Below are positions 1 to 10,802 of a stretch of DNA of 64,000 nt, in pieces; positions within the stretch are counted from its first letter, which is position 1; each line of letters opens with the position of its first letter. The position numbers were made by a program, and so were the translations under genes. This DNA is from JACRCT01 sp049841135 (lineage in GTDB: Bacteria; Myxococcota; Myxococcia; Myxococcales; UBA5297), in the NCBI GenBank assembly GCA_049841135.1, contig JASGHK010000001.1:248001-312000 (forward strand). Direction: 5' to 3'. The notes under the pieces were generated by a model. The model saw nothing but the letters and a program-made list of their open reading frames with translations, had not been told where the DNA came from and ran no database searches.

Positions 1-519
1 CTTCTTGGAGTCCACCGGCGTGGGCGTGCCGCGCGCGTGCTCCACGGCGTCGAGGGCCGCTTGCGGAACGCCGGTGACGGCCACCGGGCCCGAGCGAGGC
101 GCGAGAGGCTGGCCTTGCTCGACGCTGAAGGCGCCCTGCGCGGCGCTGGTCTTGTCGTAGAAGGTGCCGACGGCCATGGGCGGCCTGTCCGACGCACCCG
201 GGAAGACGCGGACGACCAGCACGAGGTCCACCGGCAGCGCGCTGCAGCGCCTGACGATCTCCTGGTCGGACGCGGTGGCGATGTCGCCCAGGTTGGCGGC
301 ATCCATCACCAGCCGGACGCGGTCCGAAGCTCGCAGCGCGGCCTGCAGCGCCTCCGAGGCCGCCGCCGACCCGGACACCGCTCCGCCAGCGCCGGCGACG
401 AGGATGGCGCGCTGGCTGCCGCCCTCTCCGAGGTAGGTGGCGATGGCCGGGCCGTTGAAACTGGCCGTCCAGGCGGGGTCGGCTGCGAGCAAGATGAGGG
501 CTGCGAGGGCGGAGAGCAT
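1..519 (-). CDS. Exported hypothetical protein, C-terminus cut by window edge
   Basis: The reverse strand is open from an ATG at 519 down to base 1, giving 173 residues with no stop, so the gene continues outside the window. The N-terminus is hydrophobic (MLSALAALILLAADPAW) and looks like a short signal peptide ending near Ala-Asp. The body is Ala/Gly/Val rich and contains stretches such as RVRLVMDAANLGDIATASDQ and VDLVLVVRVFP that resemble alternating beta/alpha segments. I do not recognise the family. It lies downstream of, and on the same strand as, the helicase gene, 109 bases away. An exported or lipid-free periplasmic role is inference from the N-terminus only. Confidence 0.6.
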   Translation of the reverse strand, partial: MLSALAALILLAADPAWTASFNGPAIATYLGEGGSQRAILVAGAGGAVSGSAAASEALQAALRASDRVRLVMDAANLGDIATASDQEIVRRCSALPVDLVLVVRVFPGASDRPPMAVGTFYDKTSAAQGAFSVEQGQPLAPRSGPVAVTGVPQAALDAVEHARGTPTPVDSKK

Positions 520-628
520 GGCGGTGTCGTCCCGAGGAGAAAGAGCGGCGCGGATTCTACTGGGGCCAGGCGGAGCAGTCCTGCGCCAGCGTGCGGTCGA
601 GGTCGGGCGGCGCGGCGGAGCGCGAATC

Positions 629-2548
629 CTACTGCGGCGCGGGCTCGTCCCAGGCGCTCTCGTAGCCGCCGGACGAGGTCACGTGCTCGATGAAGTCCCG
701 GTAGAACGGGTGCGCGGAGACGGTCGCGCTGTCGCCCACGACCAGCAGGTGCCGGCGGGCCCGCGTGATGGCCACGTTCATGCGCCGCACGTCGGCGAGG
801 AAGCCGACCTCGCCCGCGGCGTTGCTGCGCGTCAGGCTCACCACCACCGCCTCGTTCTCCCGGCCCTGGAAGCCGTCCACGGTGTCGATCTCCAGGCCCT
901 CGACTGGCAGCAGCGAGCGCAGCACCTGGACCTGGGCGGAGTAGGGCGCGATGACCGAGATGCCGGAGGCCGGCACGCCAGCCGCCAGGAGCTCCCGAAC
1001 GCGCGCCGCGACCAGCTCCGCCTCCTGCGGGTTGCGACGGCTCTCTCCGTCCTCGCCGGTCGCGTCGTCGAAGCCCTTTCCGGCGGTGTCGAGGAAGACG
1101 ACCGGGCGCGCGAGCCGCGCCGAGGCCGTCACCGTGGGCAGCTGCGCCAGCGTGTGAGCCGCCACGTCCGGGTGCGCCCGGAGCTCGCCGCGATACATGG
1201 CCTTGGACGGGTAGGCCATGATCCGCTCGTGCATCCGGTGCTGCTCGCGCAGCATCCGTGCGATGCCCTGCCCGTGCTCGGCCAGCAGCCTCTCGAAGAG
1301 CGAGCGCGAGAGCCCGGCCTTGGCGGCCTCGGGCGAGAGCACGGTCGGAGGCAGCTGGAAGGGGTCTCCGGCGAGCACGGTCCGCTTGGCCCGCAGGACC
1401 GCCAGCAGGACCGACGGCTCGGTCGCCTGCGTGGCCTCGTCCACCACCGCGAGGTCGAACTCCTGGCGCTCGAGGATCTCGGTCTCCGCGCCGGTGCAGG
1501 TGGCGAAGACCACCTGGGCCTCGGAGACGATCCGCTCGCGCACCGACCGCATCCGCTCGCGGGCCTCGGCGAAGAGCCGCCCCGCCTCGCGCTTGGCTTC
1601 GCGCGCCTGGGCGTAGTGGTCCGCGGCCCGGCCCCGGGTCGCCTGCTTGCGGCTGCGCGCCAAGAGCGCGTGGGCCTCGTCGAGCAGCTCCCGGGCGATC
1701 CCCTGCGACTCGTGCGCCTCGACCTGCTCCTCCAGTGTCAACGGGAGCAGCGCCTCGCTCACCCGCGCCACGTGTCCCAGCCGCAGCACCCGCAGGCCGG
1801 ACGGCGCCACGCGGGCGAGCAGGTTGTCGACCGCGGCGTTGGAGGCGGCCGAAGCCAGCACGCGCTCTCCGCGGGCGACTGCGCGCTCGATGATCTCCGC
1901 GAGCACCGTCGTCTTGCCGGTCCCCGGCGGCCCGTGCACCAGCGCCACGTCCTTGGCCGCCAGCGCGAGGGAGAGCGCCTCGTTCTGCTCGGGGTTGAGC
2001 GAGGCTGCGACGTGGCGCTCCGGATGCGCGTCGAGCTCGGGCGGTCGCTTGCCGGTGAGCAATGAGCGCCAGCGGTCCAGGACCTTGCTCTCGAGCTTCG
2101 CGAGCCTGCGCAGGCCGGCACGTTGGCGCTCGTAGGTCACGTCATTGGGCAAGAGCTCGAGGCAGACGGCTCCGCCACCGTCCACCCAGTCGGGCGGAGC
2201 CCCGTCGAGCGCGATGGCCATCCGCGTCCGGGAGAGGCGGGCGACGACGGCGCGCACCTCCTCGTCGTCCTCGGCTGCACGCCGCCTCGAGACCCGGACG
2301 GTCGACCCCGCGCCGATGAGCGTGGTGGGGATCTCCACGCCCTGCCGGGAGGGCGCGAGCTCGACCAGGACCCGCCCGGCGAGGGCCCGCGTGTCCTGGG
2401 CCTTGAGGTCCAGCAGGGCGTGGCCCCTGTCCTGGCGCGCCTCCAGGGACAGCGACGAGCGCTCCAGGTCGAAGCGCGCGCGCTCCTCCCGGCGCTCCGT
2501 CTCCAGCAGGCGCTCCAGCGCGGCGACGTACTCGGCGATCTCGACCAT
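629..2548 (-). CDS. SF1 Upf1/IGHMBP2-like DNA/RNA helicase
   Basis: Superfamily 1 helicase of the IGHMBP2/Upf1-like group, about 639 residues. Visible motifs in order: Walker A GPPGTGKT near residue 206, motif II VVDEATQA near 370, motif III LAGDPFQLPPT, then motif V/VI elements DTVDGFQGRENEAVVVSLTR and NVAITRARRHLLVVGD close to the C-terminus. The N-terminal ~200 residues match the beta-barrel/stalk region of this family. I chose the ATG at 2548 (MVEIAEYVAAL) because the reading frame above it is low-complexity Arg/Pro and has no protein character. Such proteins unwind DNA or RNA 5'-3' using ATP; the bacterial substrate is not established. The gene is intact. Confidence 0.9.
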   Translation of the reverse strand: MVEIAEYVAALERLLETERREERARFDLERSSLSLEARQDRGHALLDLKAQDTRALAGRVLVELAPSRQGVEIPTTLIGAGSTVRVSRRRAAEDDEEVRAVVARLSRTRMAIALDGAPPDWVDGGGAVCLELLPNDVTYERQRAGLRRLAKLESKVLDRWRSLLTGKRPPELDAHPERHVAASLNPEQNEALSLALAAKDVALVHGPPGTGKTTVLAEIIERAVARGERVLASAASNAAVDNLLARVAPSGLRVLRLGHVARVSEALLPLTLEEQVEAHESQGIARELLDEAHALLARSRKQATRGRAADHYAQAREAKREAGRLFAEARERMRSVRERIVSEAQVVFATCTGAETEILERQEFDLAVVDEATQATEPSVLLAVLRAKRTVLAGDPFQLPPTVLSPEAAKAGLSRSLFERLLAEHGQGIARMLREQHRMHERIMAYPSKAMYRGELRAHPDVAAHTLAQLPTVTASARLARPVVFLDTAGKGFDDATGEDGESRRNPQEAELVAARVRELLAAGVPASGISVIAPYSAQVQVLRSLLPVEGLEIDTVDGFQGRENEAVVVSLTRSNAAGEVGFLADVRRMNVAITRARRHLLVVGDSATVSAHPFYRDFIEHVTSSGGYESAWDEPAPQ

Positions 2549-2645
2549 GGGCGAGCGACATCCTAGCTGCGGCCGCGGTCCCAGGCAGCGGACGTCTTCC
2601 TGGCAGGCACGCGGCTGCCTAGCTTGTCGAAGGAGGGGGCGGAGC

Positions 2646-3104
2646 ATGCGAAGGGCTGCGGCGGTGGTTCTCTCGTGGGCGTTGGGGGCGTGCGGCACCT
2701 CGAGCCTCGTCTATTCGGGAATGCCCGACACGGGTGGGGCCGGAGGAGGCACGGGTGGGGGCGGCGGCGTGGTCTACCCGACCGTGAGCTTCTCGCGGCG
2801 GGTGCAGCCGATCTTCGCGGCGCGCTGCTTCGCCTGCCACATCGCCCGGCACGACGGAGGGCTCGACCTGTCGTTGGGCCACTCGTACCAGAACCTGGTG
2901 AACGTGCCGTCGACGTGCAATTCGTCGATCAACCGCGTCACGCCCGGCGACGTGCGGCTGAGCATGCTCGTCTCGTCGTTGACCACCTCGCCCTATGACT
3001 GCGTCCGGGCCATGCCGCTGGGCGGCAATGGGCTTTTGAGCGAGAACCCGTTCGACTACCAGACCATCCGGCTCTGGGTGGAGCAGGGCGCGCCGGACAA
3101 CTGA
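2646..3104 (+). CDS. Lipoprotein with single c-type heme motif (CFACH)
   Basis: A 152-residue exported protein. It starts with a signal sequence and lipobox (WALGAC, Cys16), followed by a Gly/Thr-rich flexible linker (residues 27-42). A CxxCH heme-attachment motif (CFACH, residues 61-65) sits in the context VQPIFAARCFACH, typical of the planctomycete-type cytochrome c domain. The C-terminus (YQTIRLWVEQGAPDN) also matches that family, where the protein ends in a W-x-x-x-GAP segment. The ATG at 2646 follows a clear AAGGAGGGGG ribosome site. It probably binds one heme at the cell surface or in the periplasm. The redox partner is unknown and the neighbours give no clue. It is divergent from the helicase gene, with about 97 bases between the two starts. 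Confidence 0.75.
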   Translation: MRRAAAVVLSWALGACGTSSLVYSGMPDTGGAGGGTGGGGGVVYPTVSFSRRVQPIFAARCFACHIARHDGGLDLSLGHSYQNLVNVPSTCNSSINRVTPGDVRLSMLVSSLTTSPYDCVRAMPLGGNGLLSENPFDYQTIRLWVEQGAPDN

Positions 3105-3188
3105 GCCGGGAGCGCCGCGAAGCCGTCCGATGCGCAACGTAAGAGCCGGCGCGGGAGGTCGGCTCCCGCGGACGCTCGGAGGGTGCGC

Positions 3189-4382
3189 ATGGACGTCCGA
3201 CAGGTGCTCGAGGAGCTCGTCAGGATCCCGGAGCAGCCCCAGCCGGTCGCGAGCGTGTTCCTGAACACCTGGTGGGCCAACGAGCACCAGCGCGAGGCCG
3301 TCCGGGTCTTCGTCAACGAGAACGTGCGCCGCGCGGTCAAGGCGCTCCCGAACGAGGAGGCGCGCCAGGCGCTCGCGGAGACCTTCCAACCGATCGAGAG
3401 CTACGTGGCGGCGATGATCCGCACCCAGCTCGACGAGAACGCCGCCGGCGTGGCGCTGTTCTCCAGCAAGCCGCTGGGCCTGTTCCGGGTCGTCGCCATC
3501 GGCGTGCCGTTCCAGCCGATGGAGTTCCACGTCGAGCCGCGCCCCGCGGTGGTCCCGCTGCTGCGGACCTTGACGGGGGTCCCGGACGTCATCGTGGCGG
3601 CGGTGGACTCGGAGGGTGGGACCATCCTCGAGGCGGACGGCAGCGTGACCGACCAGGAGGCGCGGATCGAGCGGCCGTTCCCGGGGTTCCACTCCCGCGG
3701 CGGGTGGCGGCAGCGCCGCATCGGACGGCACCTGGGCGAGCTGCGCGAGCGGAACCTGCGCGCGGTCGCCGAGCCGCTCACCCGCATCTCGGAGGCACAC
3801 CCGCGCGCCTTCCTCGTCCTGGCGGGCCAGCACTTCATCCTCACGGCCTTCGAGTCGCTGCTGCCGGAGCGGGTGCGTGGGCGCATCGTGGCGCGCCTGC
3901 CGTTCCCGTCGGCGGCGACGGAGGGTGAGCTGCGGCTGGAGCTGATGCGCAGCGCCTCGGCGGAGGTCCAGCAGGCGATGCTCGCCCGCCGCCAGCAGCA
4001 GCGCGACGAGGCGCTGGGCGAGGCCGCGCGGGGTGGGCTCGGCATCGTCGGCGTGCAGGAGGCCTTCTCGGCGCTGACGGAGGGCAGGGCGCACCGCGTG
4101 CTCCTGGACAGCGGCTTCGAGGGCAGCGGCTTCGCCTGCCAGCAGTGCCGAGCGCTGATGGACGGCCAGGCGACGGCCTGTGGCTACTGCGGTGGGGCTC
4201 CTCGGCCGGTGTCGCTGCCCGACGAGCTGGTGCGCCGCGCGCTGATGGCCGACGCGGAGATCGCCTTCCTGCCGACGGGCGTGACGGTGCCCGACGGCCG
4301 GGGCGTGGCGGTGCAGCTGCGCCATCGCGGGACCTCGCCGGCGGTCGCCCAAGTGGGCGCTCCGCCCGCGGCGATGAGCTGA
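3189..4382 (+). CDS. eRF1/Vms1-like release-factor family protein (baeRF type)
   Basis: A 397-residue protein with the layout of the bacterial eRF1-like (baeRF) families. It has an N-terminal Arg/Glu-rich helical region, a central alpha/beta domain with the motif FHSRGGWRQRRIGRHLGE near residue 170, and the segment PRAFLVLAGQHFILTAFESL typical of the eRF1 middle/C domain fold. It ends with a zinc-ribbon pair CQQC...CGYCG near residues 318-340. The GGW-Q loop occupies the position of the GGQ peptidyl-tRNA hydrolysis loop of eRF1; in this family GGW/GxxQ variants are known. ATG 3189 is preferred because GGAGGG lies five bases upstream; the GTG at 3183 overlaps that ribosome site. A role in rescuing stalled ribosomes is inference from the family. 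Confidence 0.75.
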   Translation: MDVRQVLEELVRIPEQPQPVASVFLNTWWANEHQREAVRVFVNENVRRAVKALPNEEARQALAETFQPIESYVAAMIRTQLDENAAGVALFSSKPLGLFRVVAIGVPFQPMEFHVEPRPAVVPLLRTLTGVPDVIVAAVDSEGGTILEADGSVTDQEARIERPFPGFHSRGGWRQRRIGRHLGELRERNLRAVAEPLTRISEAHPRAFLVLAGQHFILTAFESLLPERVRGRIVARLPFPSAATEGELRLELMRSASAEVQQAMLARRQQQRDEALGEAARGGLGIVGVQEAFSALTEGRAHRVLLDSGFEGSGFACQQCRALMDGQATACGYCGGAPRPVSLPDELVRRALMADAEIAFLPTGVTVPDGRGVAVQLRHRGTSPAVAQVGAPPAAMS

Positions 4383-4433
4383 TTTTTTGACTCGAGCCGG
4401 GCGGCCGCCAACATGGAGCTACAGGAGGCGACC

Positions 4434-4796
4434 ATGTTCGACGAGAGAGCCCAGCGACTGAAGAAGCGGCTGACGGTGAACTACTCGACGGCGGACGGCG
4501 CGCTCCCGCGCTCGGGCTGCACCCTCGACCTTTCGCCGGGTGGTCTCTTCCTCAACTCGCGAACGCAGCTTCCCGACGGCAGCCACGTCATCGCGAGGAT
4601 CACGCTCCCTGGCGGAGGCACGGCCGAGGTCCACGGCATCGTGGCCTGGTCGCGGCGGACGCCGCACGCCTACGACGCCACGGCCCGCGGAGGGATGGGC
4701 CTGCGGCTCGTCTGGGCGGAAGAGTCCTGGTTCGACTTCCTGGCCAAGAATTCGGTCCGGAGGGATGCCGGGTTCGAGAGCGCCGCGGCGGCCTGA
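4434..4796 (+). CDS. PilZ-domain protein
   Basis: About 120 residues, essentially one PilZ domain. Visible features are the early basic stretch RLKKRLTVNYSTADG, corresponding to the RxxxR c-di-GMP loop region. The D-LSPGGLFL motif follows, the myxobacterial version of the D/NxSxxG signature, and then GTAEVHGIVAWSR and GMGLRLVW strands. The first Arg-containing loop (KKRLTVNY) keeps basic residues but I cannot prove c-di-GMP binding. ATG 4434 has AGGAGG five bases upstream; an in-frame ATG at 4413 lacks one. It is a single-domain adaptor that would act by docking to a partner. The IS element begins just downstream. Confidence 0.85.
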   Translation: MFDERAQRLKKRLTVNYSTADGALPRSGCTLDLSPGGLFLNSRTQLPDGSHVIARITLPGGGTAEVHGIVAWSRRTPHAYDATARGGMGLRLVWAEESWFDFLAKNSVRRDAGFESAAAA

Positions 4797-5164
4797 GCAA
4801 GGTCTGGCTTGGGGCCAGGTTCCGAATCCGAATCCCGGACTCGGGGCCAGGTTCCGAACCCGAATCCCAAGCTCGTGGTGGGCGCCGCATCGCCTATATA
4901 AGGATGCGGGCCAGGGTCAGAATCCCCAGGAAGAACGACAGGTTGGAATTCGGGATTTCACGAATGGCCGAGTTCCCCAGTCGTTACCCAGGCTTGCGCG
5001 AGGCCCGAAGGCCGCTCCGGATTCGGAAGATTCGGAACGGGCGTAGTTCCCAGGTTACCGAGCGCCCGCCCCTCGGGAAGCGCGGGAGTTAGTCGTGGAA
5101 GGAGGCCTCTCTCGTTCGGATAATCGCTTTTGCGAGAAGAGAAACCCGAACAAGAGAGGCTCCG
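4797..5164. repeat. Repeat-rich left end of the insertion sequence
   Basis: No gene is present. The block GGGGCCAGGTTCCGAAyCCG occurs twice in direct orientation, starting at 4811 and 4843 (32-base period, one mismatch over 26 bases). A degenerate third copy (GGGCCAGGGTCAGAATCC) lies near 4908. The copy at 4840-4858 pairs with an inverted copy at 6669-6687. Further short echoes include GATTCGG near 5020 and 5030, and AGTTCCCcAG near 4970 and 5045. The block is more AT-rich than its surroundings and includes a TATATAAG run at 4893. It looks like IS terminal sequence plus REP-like debris. Confidence 0.7.
5105..5160 (+). promoter_or_regulatory. Hairpin in transposase leader
   Basis: GCCTCTCTCGTTCGG (5105-5119) can pair with CCGAACAAGAGAGGC (5146-5160), 14 of 15 bases. 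The 26-base loop contains a small inner stem TCGC-TTTT-GCGA. The right arm includes the transposase ribosome site GAGAGG, so folding would hide translation initiation at the GTG at 5165. Control of transposase expression is inference. Confidence 0.55.
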
Positions 5165-6631
5165 GTGCGGAGTATTCAGGAGGCGCGGGTCGAGGTCCAG
5201 CAGGCCGCTGACATCGTGACCCAGTTGGCGGAGGGCCGATCAGAGCGGCTGGCGGACTTCGAGTCGCAGTTGTGGAGCGCGTTGCTGGCGCTCGGTCGTG
5301 CCGCGGTTGGCCTCTACCTGGTGGTCCGCGCCGCTCGGCCGCGCGCTTCGGAATACGAGCACGATGGGCGCCACTGGTTGTTGGGGCCCTGCCGAGATTC
5401 TGAGCTGGGGACCCGGTTCGGCAAGGTTCGGTTCGAGCGCCCGACGGGGGTCGATGCGTCTAACCGGCGTGCCGCACGTGACTTGCCGGTCGACCGCGAG
5501 TTGGGGCTGTGCGGCGGCTTCAGCCTAGGGACGGTGACGGCGATGACTCGCCTCTGCGCGCAGCTGGCGTTCGCCAACGCACGCCAGAACTTTCGCGAGA
5601 CGTACGAGTGGGCTCCCAGCCCCCGAGCGGTCCTTCGAATGGTGGACGCGATCGGATCCGAGGCTCGCAACTTCCTCGAGCAGGCGCCCGCGCCGGATGG
5701 CGAGGGCGAGATCCTCGTCATCCAGGTCGACGCCAAAGGCGCGCCGATGCTCTCGCCCGAGACGTGCCGGCGACGGTCGCGGCCCCACGAGCGTGAGGAG
5801 GTCTCGGGCCGGACGGCTCGAAGGGCCAGCAAGCGAAGATGGCCCAAGCCGAAGCGGCGCTCGGTGGGCAAGAAGGCCAAGAACGCAAAGATGGCTGTGC
5901 TCGGTGTCATCTACACCTTGCGCCGAACGAAGAACGGCTACGAGGGGCCGATCAACAAGCGAGTGATCGGCACCTTCGATAGCCATGAGGCGCTGTTCGC
6001 CTGGCTCAGGCACGAGGCCGACAAACGGGGCTATGGCCAGAAGCGGACGCTGTTCTTGGCGGACGGCTCGGAGCACATCTGGCGCGGCCAGCTCAAGCAC
6101 CTCGCGCAAGCGGAGGTGTGCATCGACTGGCACCACATCGTCGAGAGACTCTGGGACGTGGGCACCTGCTTCCACCCCGAGTACAGCGCCGAGTTGGAGG
6201 CATGGGTGGCGCGACAGACCACGAGGCTGCGACGCGGGGCGATCGGGGCGATCCTCGGCGAACTCAAGCAGCGGCTCGAAGGCACGCCCAAGACGGGGCC
6301 GGGCAACAAGTTCAAGCGCCGGCGACTGTGCCGAGCGATCGACCACTTCGAGGAACACCGAGACCGAATGCGCTACGCCGAACTGCGCAAGGACGACCTG
6401 GACATAGCCACCGGAGCGGTGGAAGGGGCAGCGCGCAACGTCGTGGGCCTACGCCTCGATGGCCCGGGGATGCACTGGGGCCGCGAACGGGCAGAGCGGG
6501 TGCTGCACCTACGCTGCATCCTGGTCAACGGGATGTGGCAGGACTTCGTGCGCCATCTCGGACAGCTTCCAGAGATCGCTTTGGCAGCCCAACCAGCGCC
6601 CGCCACGCCACATCTGGCAAAAGCCGCATAA
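5165..6631 (+). CDS. ISKra4-family transposase
   Basis: A 488-residue intact transposase starting at GTG 5165 behind GAGAGG. The likely catalytic acidic residues lie in VIQVDAKGAPM (first Asp, near residue 189), LFLADGSEHIW (second Asp) and DIATGAVEGAARNVVG (Glu). CIDWHHIVERLWDVG, and the C-terminal GMHWGRERAERVLHLR followed by NGMWQDF, are hallmarks of the ISKra4 family (DUF/UPF0236-related DDE transposases). An N-terminal helical region and a Lys/Arg-rich stretch (residues 200-240) would bind DNA. The length is normal for the family and no internal stops are seen, so the copy may be active. Confidence 0.88.
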   Translation: MRSIQEARVEVQQAADIVTQLAEGRSERLADFESQLWSALLALGRAAVGLYLVVRAARPRASEYEHDGRHWLLGPCRDSELGTRFGKVRFERPTGVDASNRRAARDLPVDRELGLCGGFSLGTVTAMTRLCAQLAFANARQNFRETYEWAPSPRAVLRMVDAIGSEARNFLEQAPAPDGEGEILVIQVDAKGAPMLSPETCRRRSRPHEREEVSGRTARRASKRRWPKPKRRSVGKKAKNAKMAVLGVIYTLRRTKNGYEGPINKRVIGTFDSHEALFAWLRHEADKRGYGQKRTLFLADGSEHIWRGQLKHLAQAEVCIDWHHIVERLWDVGTCFHPEYSAELEAWVARQTTRLRRGAIGAILGELKQRLEGTPKTGPGNKFKRRRLCRAIDHFEEHRDRMRYAELRKDDLDIATGAVEGAARNVVGLRLDGPGMHWGRERAERVLHLRCILVNGMWQDFVRHLGQLPEIALAAQPAPATPHLAKAA

Positions 6632-6692
6632 TCCTAATTTCACTAATGAATCTCAGGATCTACACCCATTCGGAACCTGGCCCCGAGCCGCA

Positions 6693-6731
6693 AAAACGAA
6701 AGCCGGCGCCCGTTTCCAGGCGCCGGCTTCC
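6693..6731 (-). terminator. Rho-independent terminator of lon
   Basis: AAGCCGGCGCC (6700-6710) pairs perfectly with GGCGCCGGCTT (6719-6729) around an eight-base loop. Read on the reverse strand it follows the lon stop codon within about 25 bases and is trailed by CGTTTTT, giving the classic stem plus U-tract. Confidence 0.85.
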
Positions 6732-6755
6732 GATGAATCAGTCCGATGAGAGGTG

Positions 6756-9224
<2,469 letters not shown>

Positions 9225-9431
9225 GGTCCCTCGCTCTGGCGGCCGGCTGGCCGAGGTTCAGCCCTTGGAAAGACTGGTCGTTGGAGTGGGGCTCGACCGA
9301 GCTTTTGCCACGGGTTTTGGTAACTTAGCACCGCGAAATCACTTGGCAAGCACGGCGGTCCGGCCCGCATTTGGGTCTTGTGGATGCGCGGACCGGCGCC
9401 CCCGTTGCCCGTCCTGACACCGACCGCCGGG

Positions 9432-10568
9432 TCAGGCTTCCACGGTCTCGGTGTAGACGACGCCGCGTTCGCGCTGCTCGGTCATGAGGTGGTTGATGAC
9501 CGCCTGGTCGCGCCCGAACACCTCGGGTGGGTGGACGCCCGGCTTGTTCAGCTTGCCGGCCATCAGGTAGCGGGCCATGGACGTCGCCGGGAAGCCGGTC
9601 GTGCGGGCCATCGACGTCTCGCGGGTCTTGGGGTTGGTCTTGTCGAGCAGGTCCCAGACGATCCGCTTCTTCTTGCCGTTCTTGTGGCCGGTGCCCTCGA
9701 CCCGCATGACGGTCAGCTCCTCCTCGTTCTCCTTGAGTTTCCACATGGGGAACATGAGCTTGGCGGTCAGGTCGATGGGACGGATTCTGGCGCCGCCGAC
9801 CTCGATGGGCTCCTGCGAGAAGAAGCCGGTCTCGCGCAGCACGCGGATCTTCTCGATGTGGCCGGGCCAGCGCAGCGTCTTCTCCTTGAGGTTGGGGCAC
9901 TTGATGGTGCGAAGGAGCGAGCGCAGCCCGTCGGTGTTGAAGGACTCCATCGTCCCCACCCCAGGCAGGTTGACGAACTCGGGGTCGGACAGGGCCTCAC
10001 GCTCGACGACCTGGCCGTGCTCCTTGTAGCGGGCGATGCGCGTGTACTCCTCGATGACGTCGATGGGCGAGAAGACGGCCGCGTACTCCCAGGGGAAGCG
10101 GCGGGTGACCGGCAGGCCGCCGACCATGATCAGGCCCTGCTCCATGGTGTCGAAGTCGGCCTCGATCTTCGCGGTGAGCAGGTTGCTCATGCCCGGCGCC
10201 ACGCCGCAGTCGACGACTGCGGTCAGGCCCTTGTCCTTGGCGAGCTTGTCGAGCTCGGTGGCGTCCTCGGGCATGAAGGAGATGTCGACGCAGTTGCGGC
10301 CGGCCTCGAGGACGGTCTTCAGGACCCGGAAGCCCATGAAGCCCGGGGCCGCGCCCACCACGAAGTCGTGGGCGGCCGCCAGCTCGCCGACCGCCTTGAG
10401 ATCCGACAGGTCCGCCTTGCGGGTCTCGATGGGCATTCGGGCCTTGAGCGAGGCGAGCACGCCCTCGTCGCGGTCGACCACCGTGACCTTGAAGTTCGAG
10501 TCGCTGGAGAGGTCGCGGGCCATGACGCCACCGACCAGGCCGCCGCCGAAGACGACGATCTTCTTCAT
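9432..10568 (-). CDS. Saccharopine dehydrogenase-like NAD(P)-dependent oxidoreductase
   Basis: An intact 378-residue enzyme. The N-terminal Rossmann fold starts MKKIVVFGGGLVGGVMARDL (GxGxxG-type GGGLVGG). The middle carries VDCGVAPGMSNLLTA, which matches the saccharopine/lysine dehydrogenase C-domain (CGxxPGxxN). The end (TTGFPATSMARYLMAGK) also matches that family (TGxPA). Homologues act in lysine catabolism or carboxynorspermidine/lysine dehydrogenase reactions; the exact substrate cannot be told from sequence. It is divergent from the CoA-transferase operon with about 230 bases between them, in which I see nothing else. Confidence 0.85.
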   Translation of the reverse strand: MKKIVVFGGGLVGGVMARDLSSDSNFKVTVVDRDEGVLASLKARMPIETRKADLSDLKAVGELAAAHDFVVGAAPGFMGFRVLKTVLEAGRNCVDISFMPEDATELDKLAKDKGLTAVVDCGVAPGMSNLLTAKIEADFDTMEQGLIMVGGLPVTRRFPWEYAAVFSPIDVIEEYTRIARYKEHGQVVEREALSDPEFVNLPGVGTMESFNTDGLRSLLRTIKCPNLKEKTLRWPGHIEKIRVLRETGFFSQEPIEVGGARIRPIDLTAKLMFPMWKLKENEEELTVMRVEGTGHKNGKKKRIVWDLLDKTNPKTRETSMARTTGFPATSMARYLMAGKLNKPGVHPPEVFGRDQAVINHLMTEQRERGVVYTETVEA

Positions 10569-10802
10569 GGGAAGCTCCGTTCGTTGCTTCGAGTGTGGAG
10601 GGGAAGAGGCGCGAAACTCTAACGCAGCCCTCGAAGCGAAAAACAGCCCCGGTGGTCCACGCTCCGAATCGTCCCGCGGCCAACGCCTCGCACGCGCGTC
10701 GGGACGCTGCGGTAGCGGCGCATAGGTCCGGCCGCTAAAGACACCTGTCGTCGACGGACGGACCTTGAGCGGGTGGGCCGTCCTTCACCAGGGGAGGCGC
10801 GA

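Larger units (their letters stand above)
4840..6687 (+). mobile_element. ISKra4-family-like insertion sequence
   Basis: A single transposase gene is bounded by a perfect 19-base inverted repeat, CTCGGGGCCAGGTTCCGAA, at 4840-4858 and 6669-6687. The true outer edge is uncertain because an additional direct copy of the left terminal sequence sits at 4811. I could not see a convincing short target duplication at either boundary. The element is wedged between the PilZ gene and the lon terminator, so it interrupts no recognisable gene. Family assignment rests on the transposase (DDE-type with the ISKra4 C-terminal signature). Confidence 0.7.

Noticed and set aside
437..2065. Forward-strand open frame opposite the helicase
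   Set aside because: The reverse strand has all SF1 helicase motifs; the forward frame is low-complexity.
9300..9360. Possible CIRCE/HrcA operator before lon (TTAGCAC)
   Set aside because: Only one half-site is seen; the second half-site GAGTGCTAA is absent.
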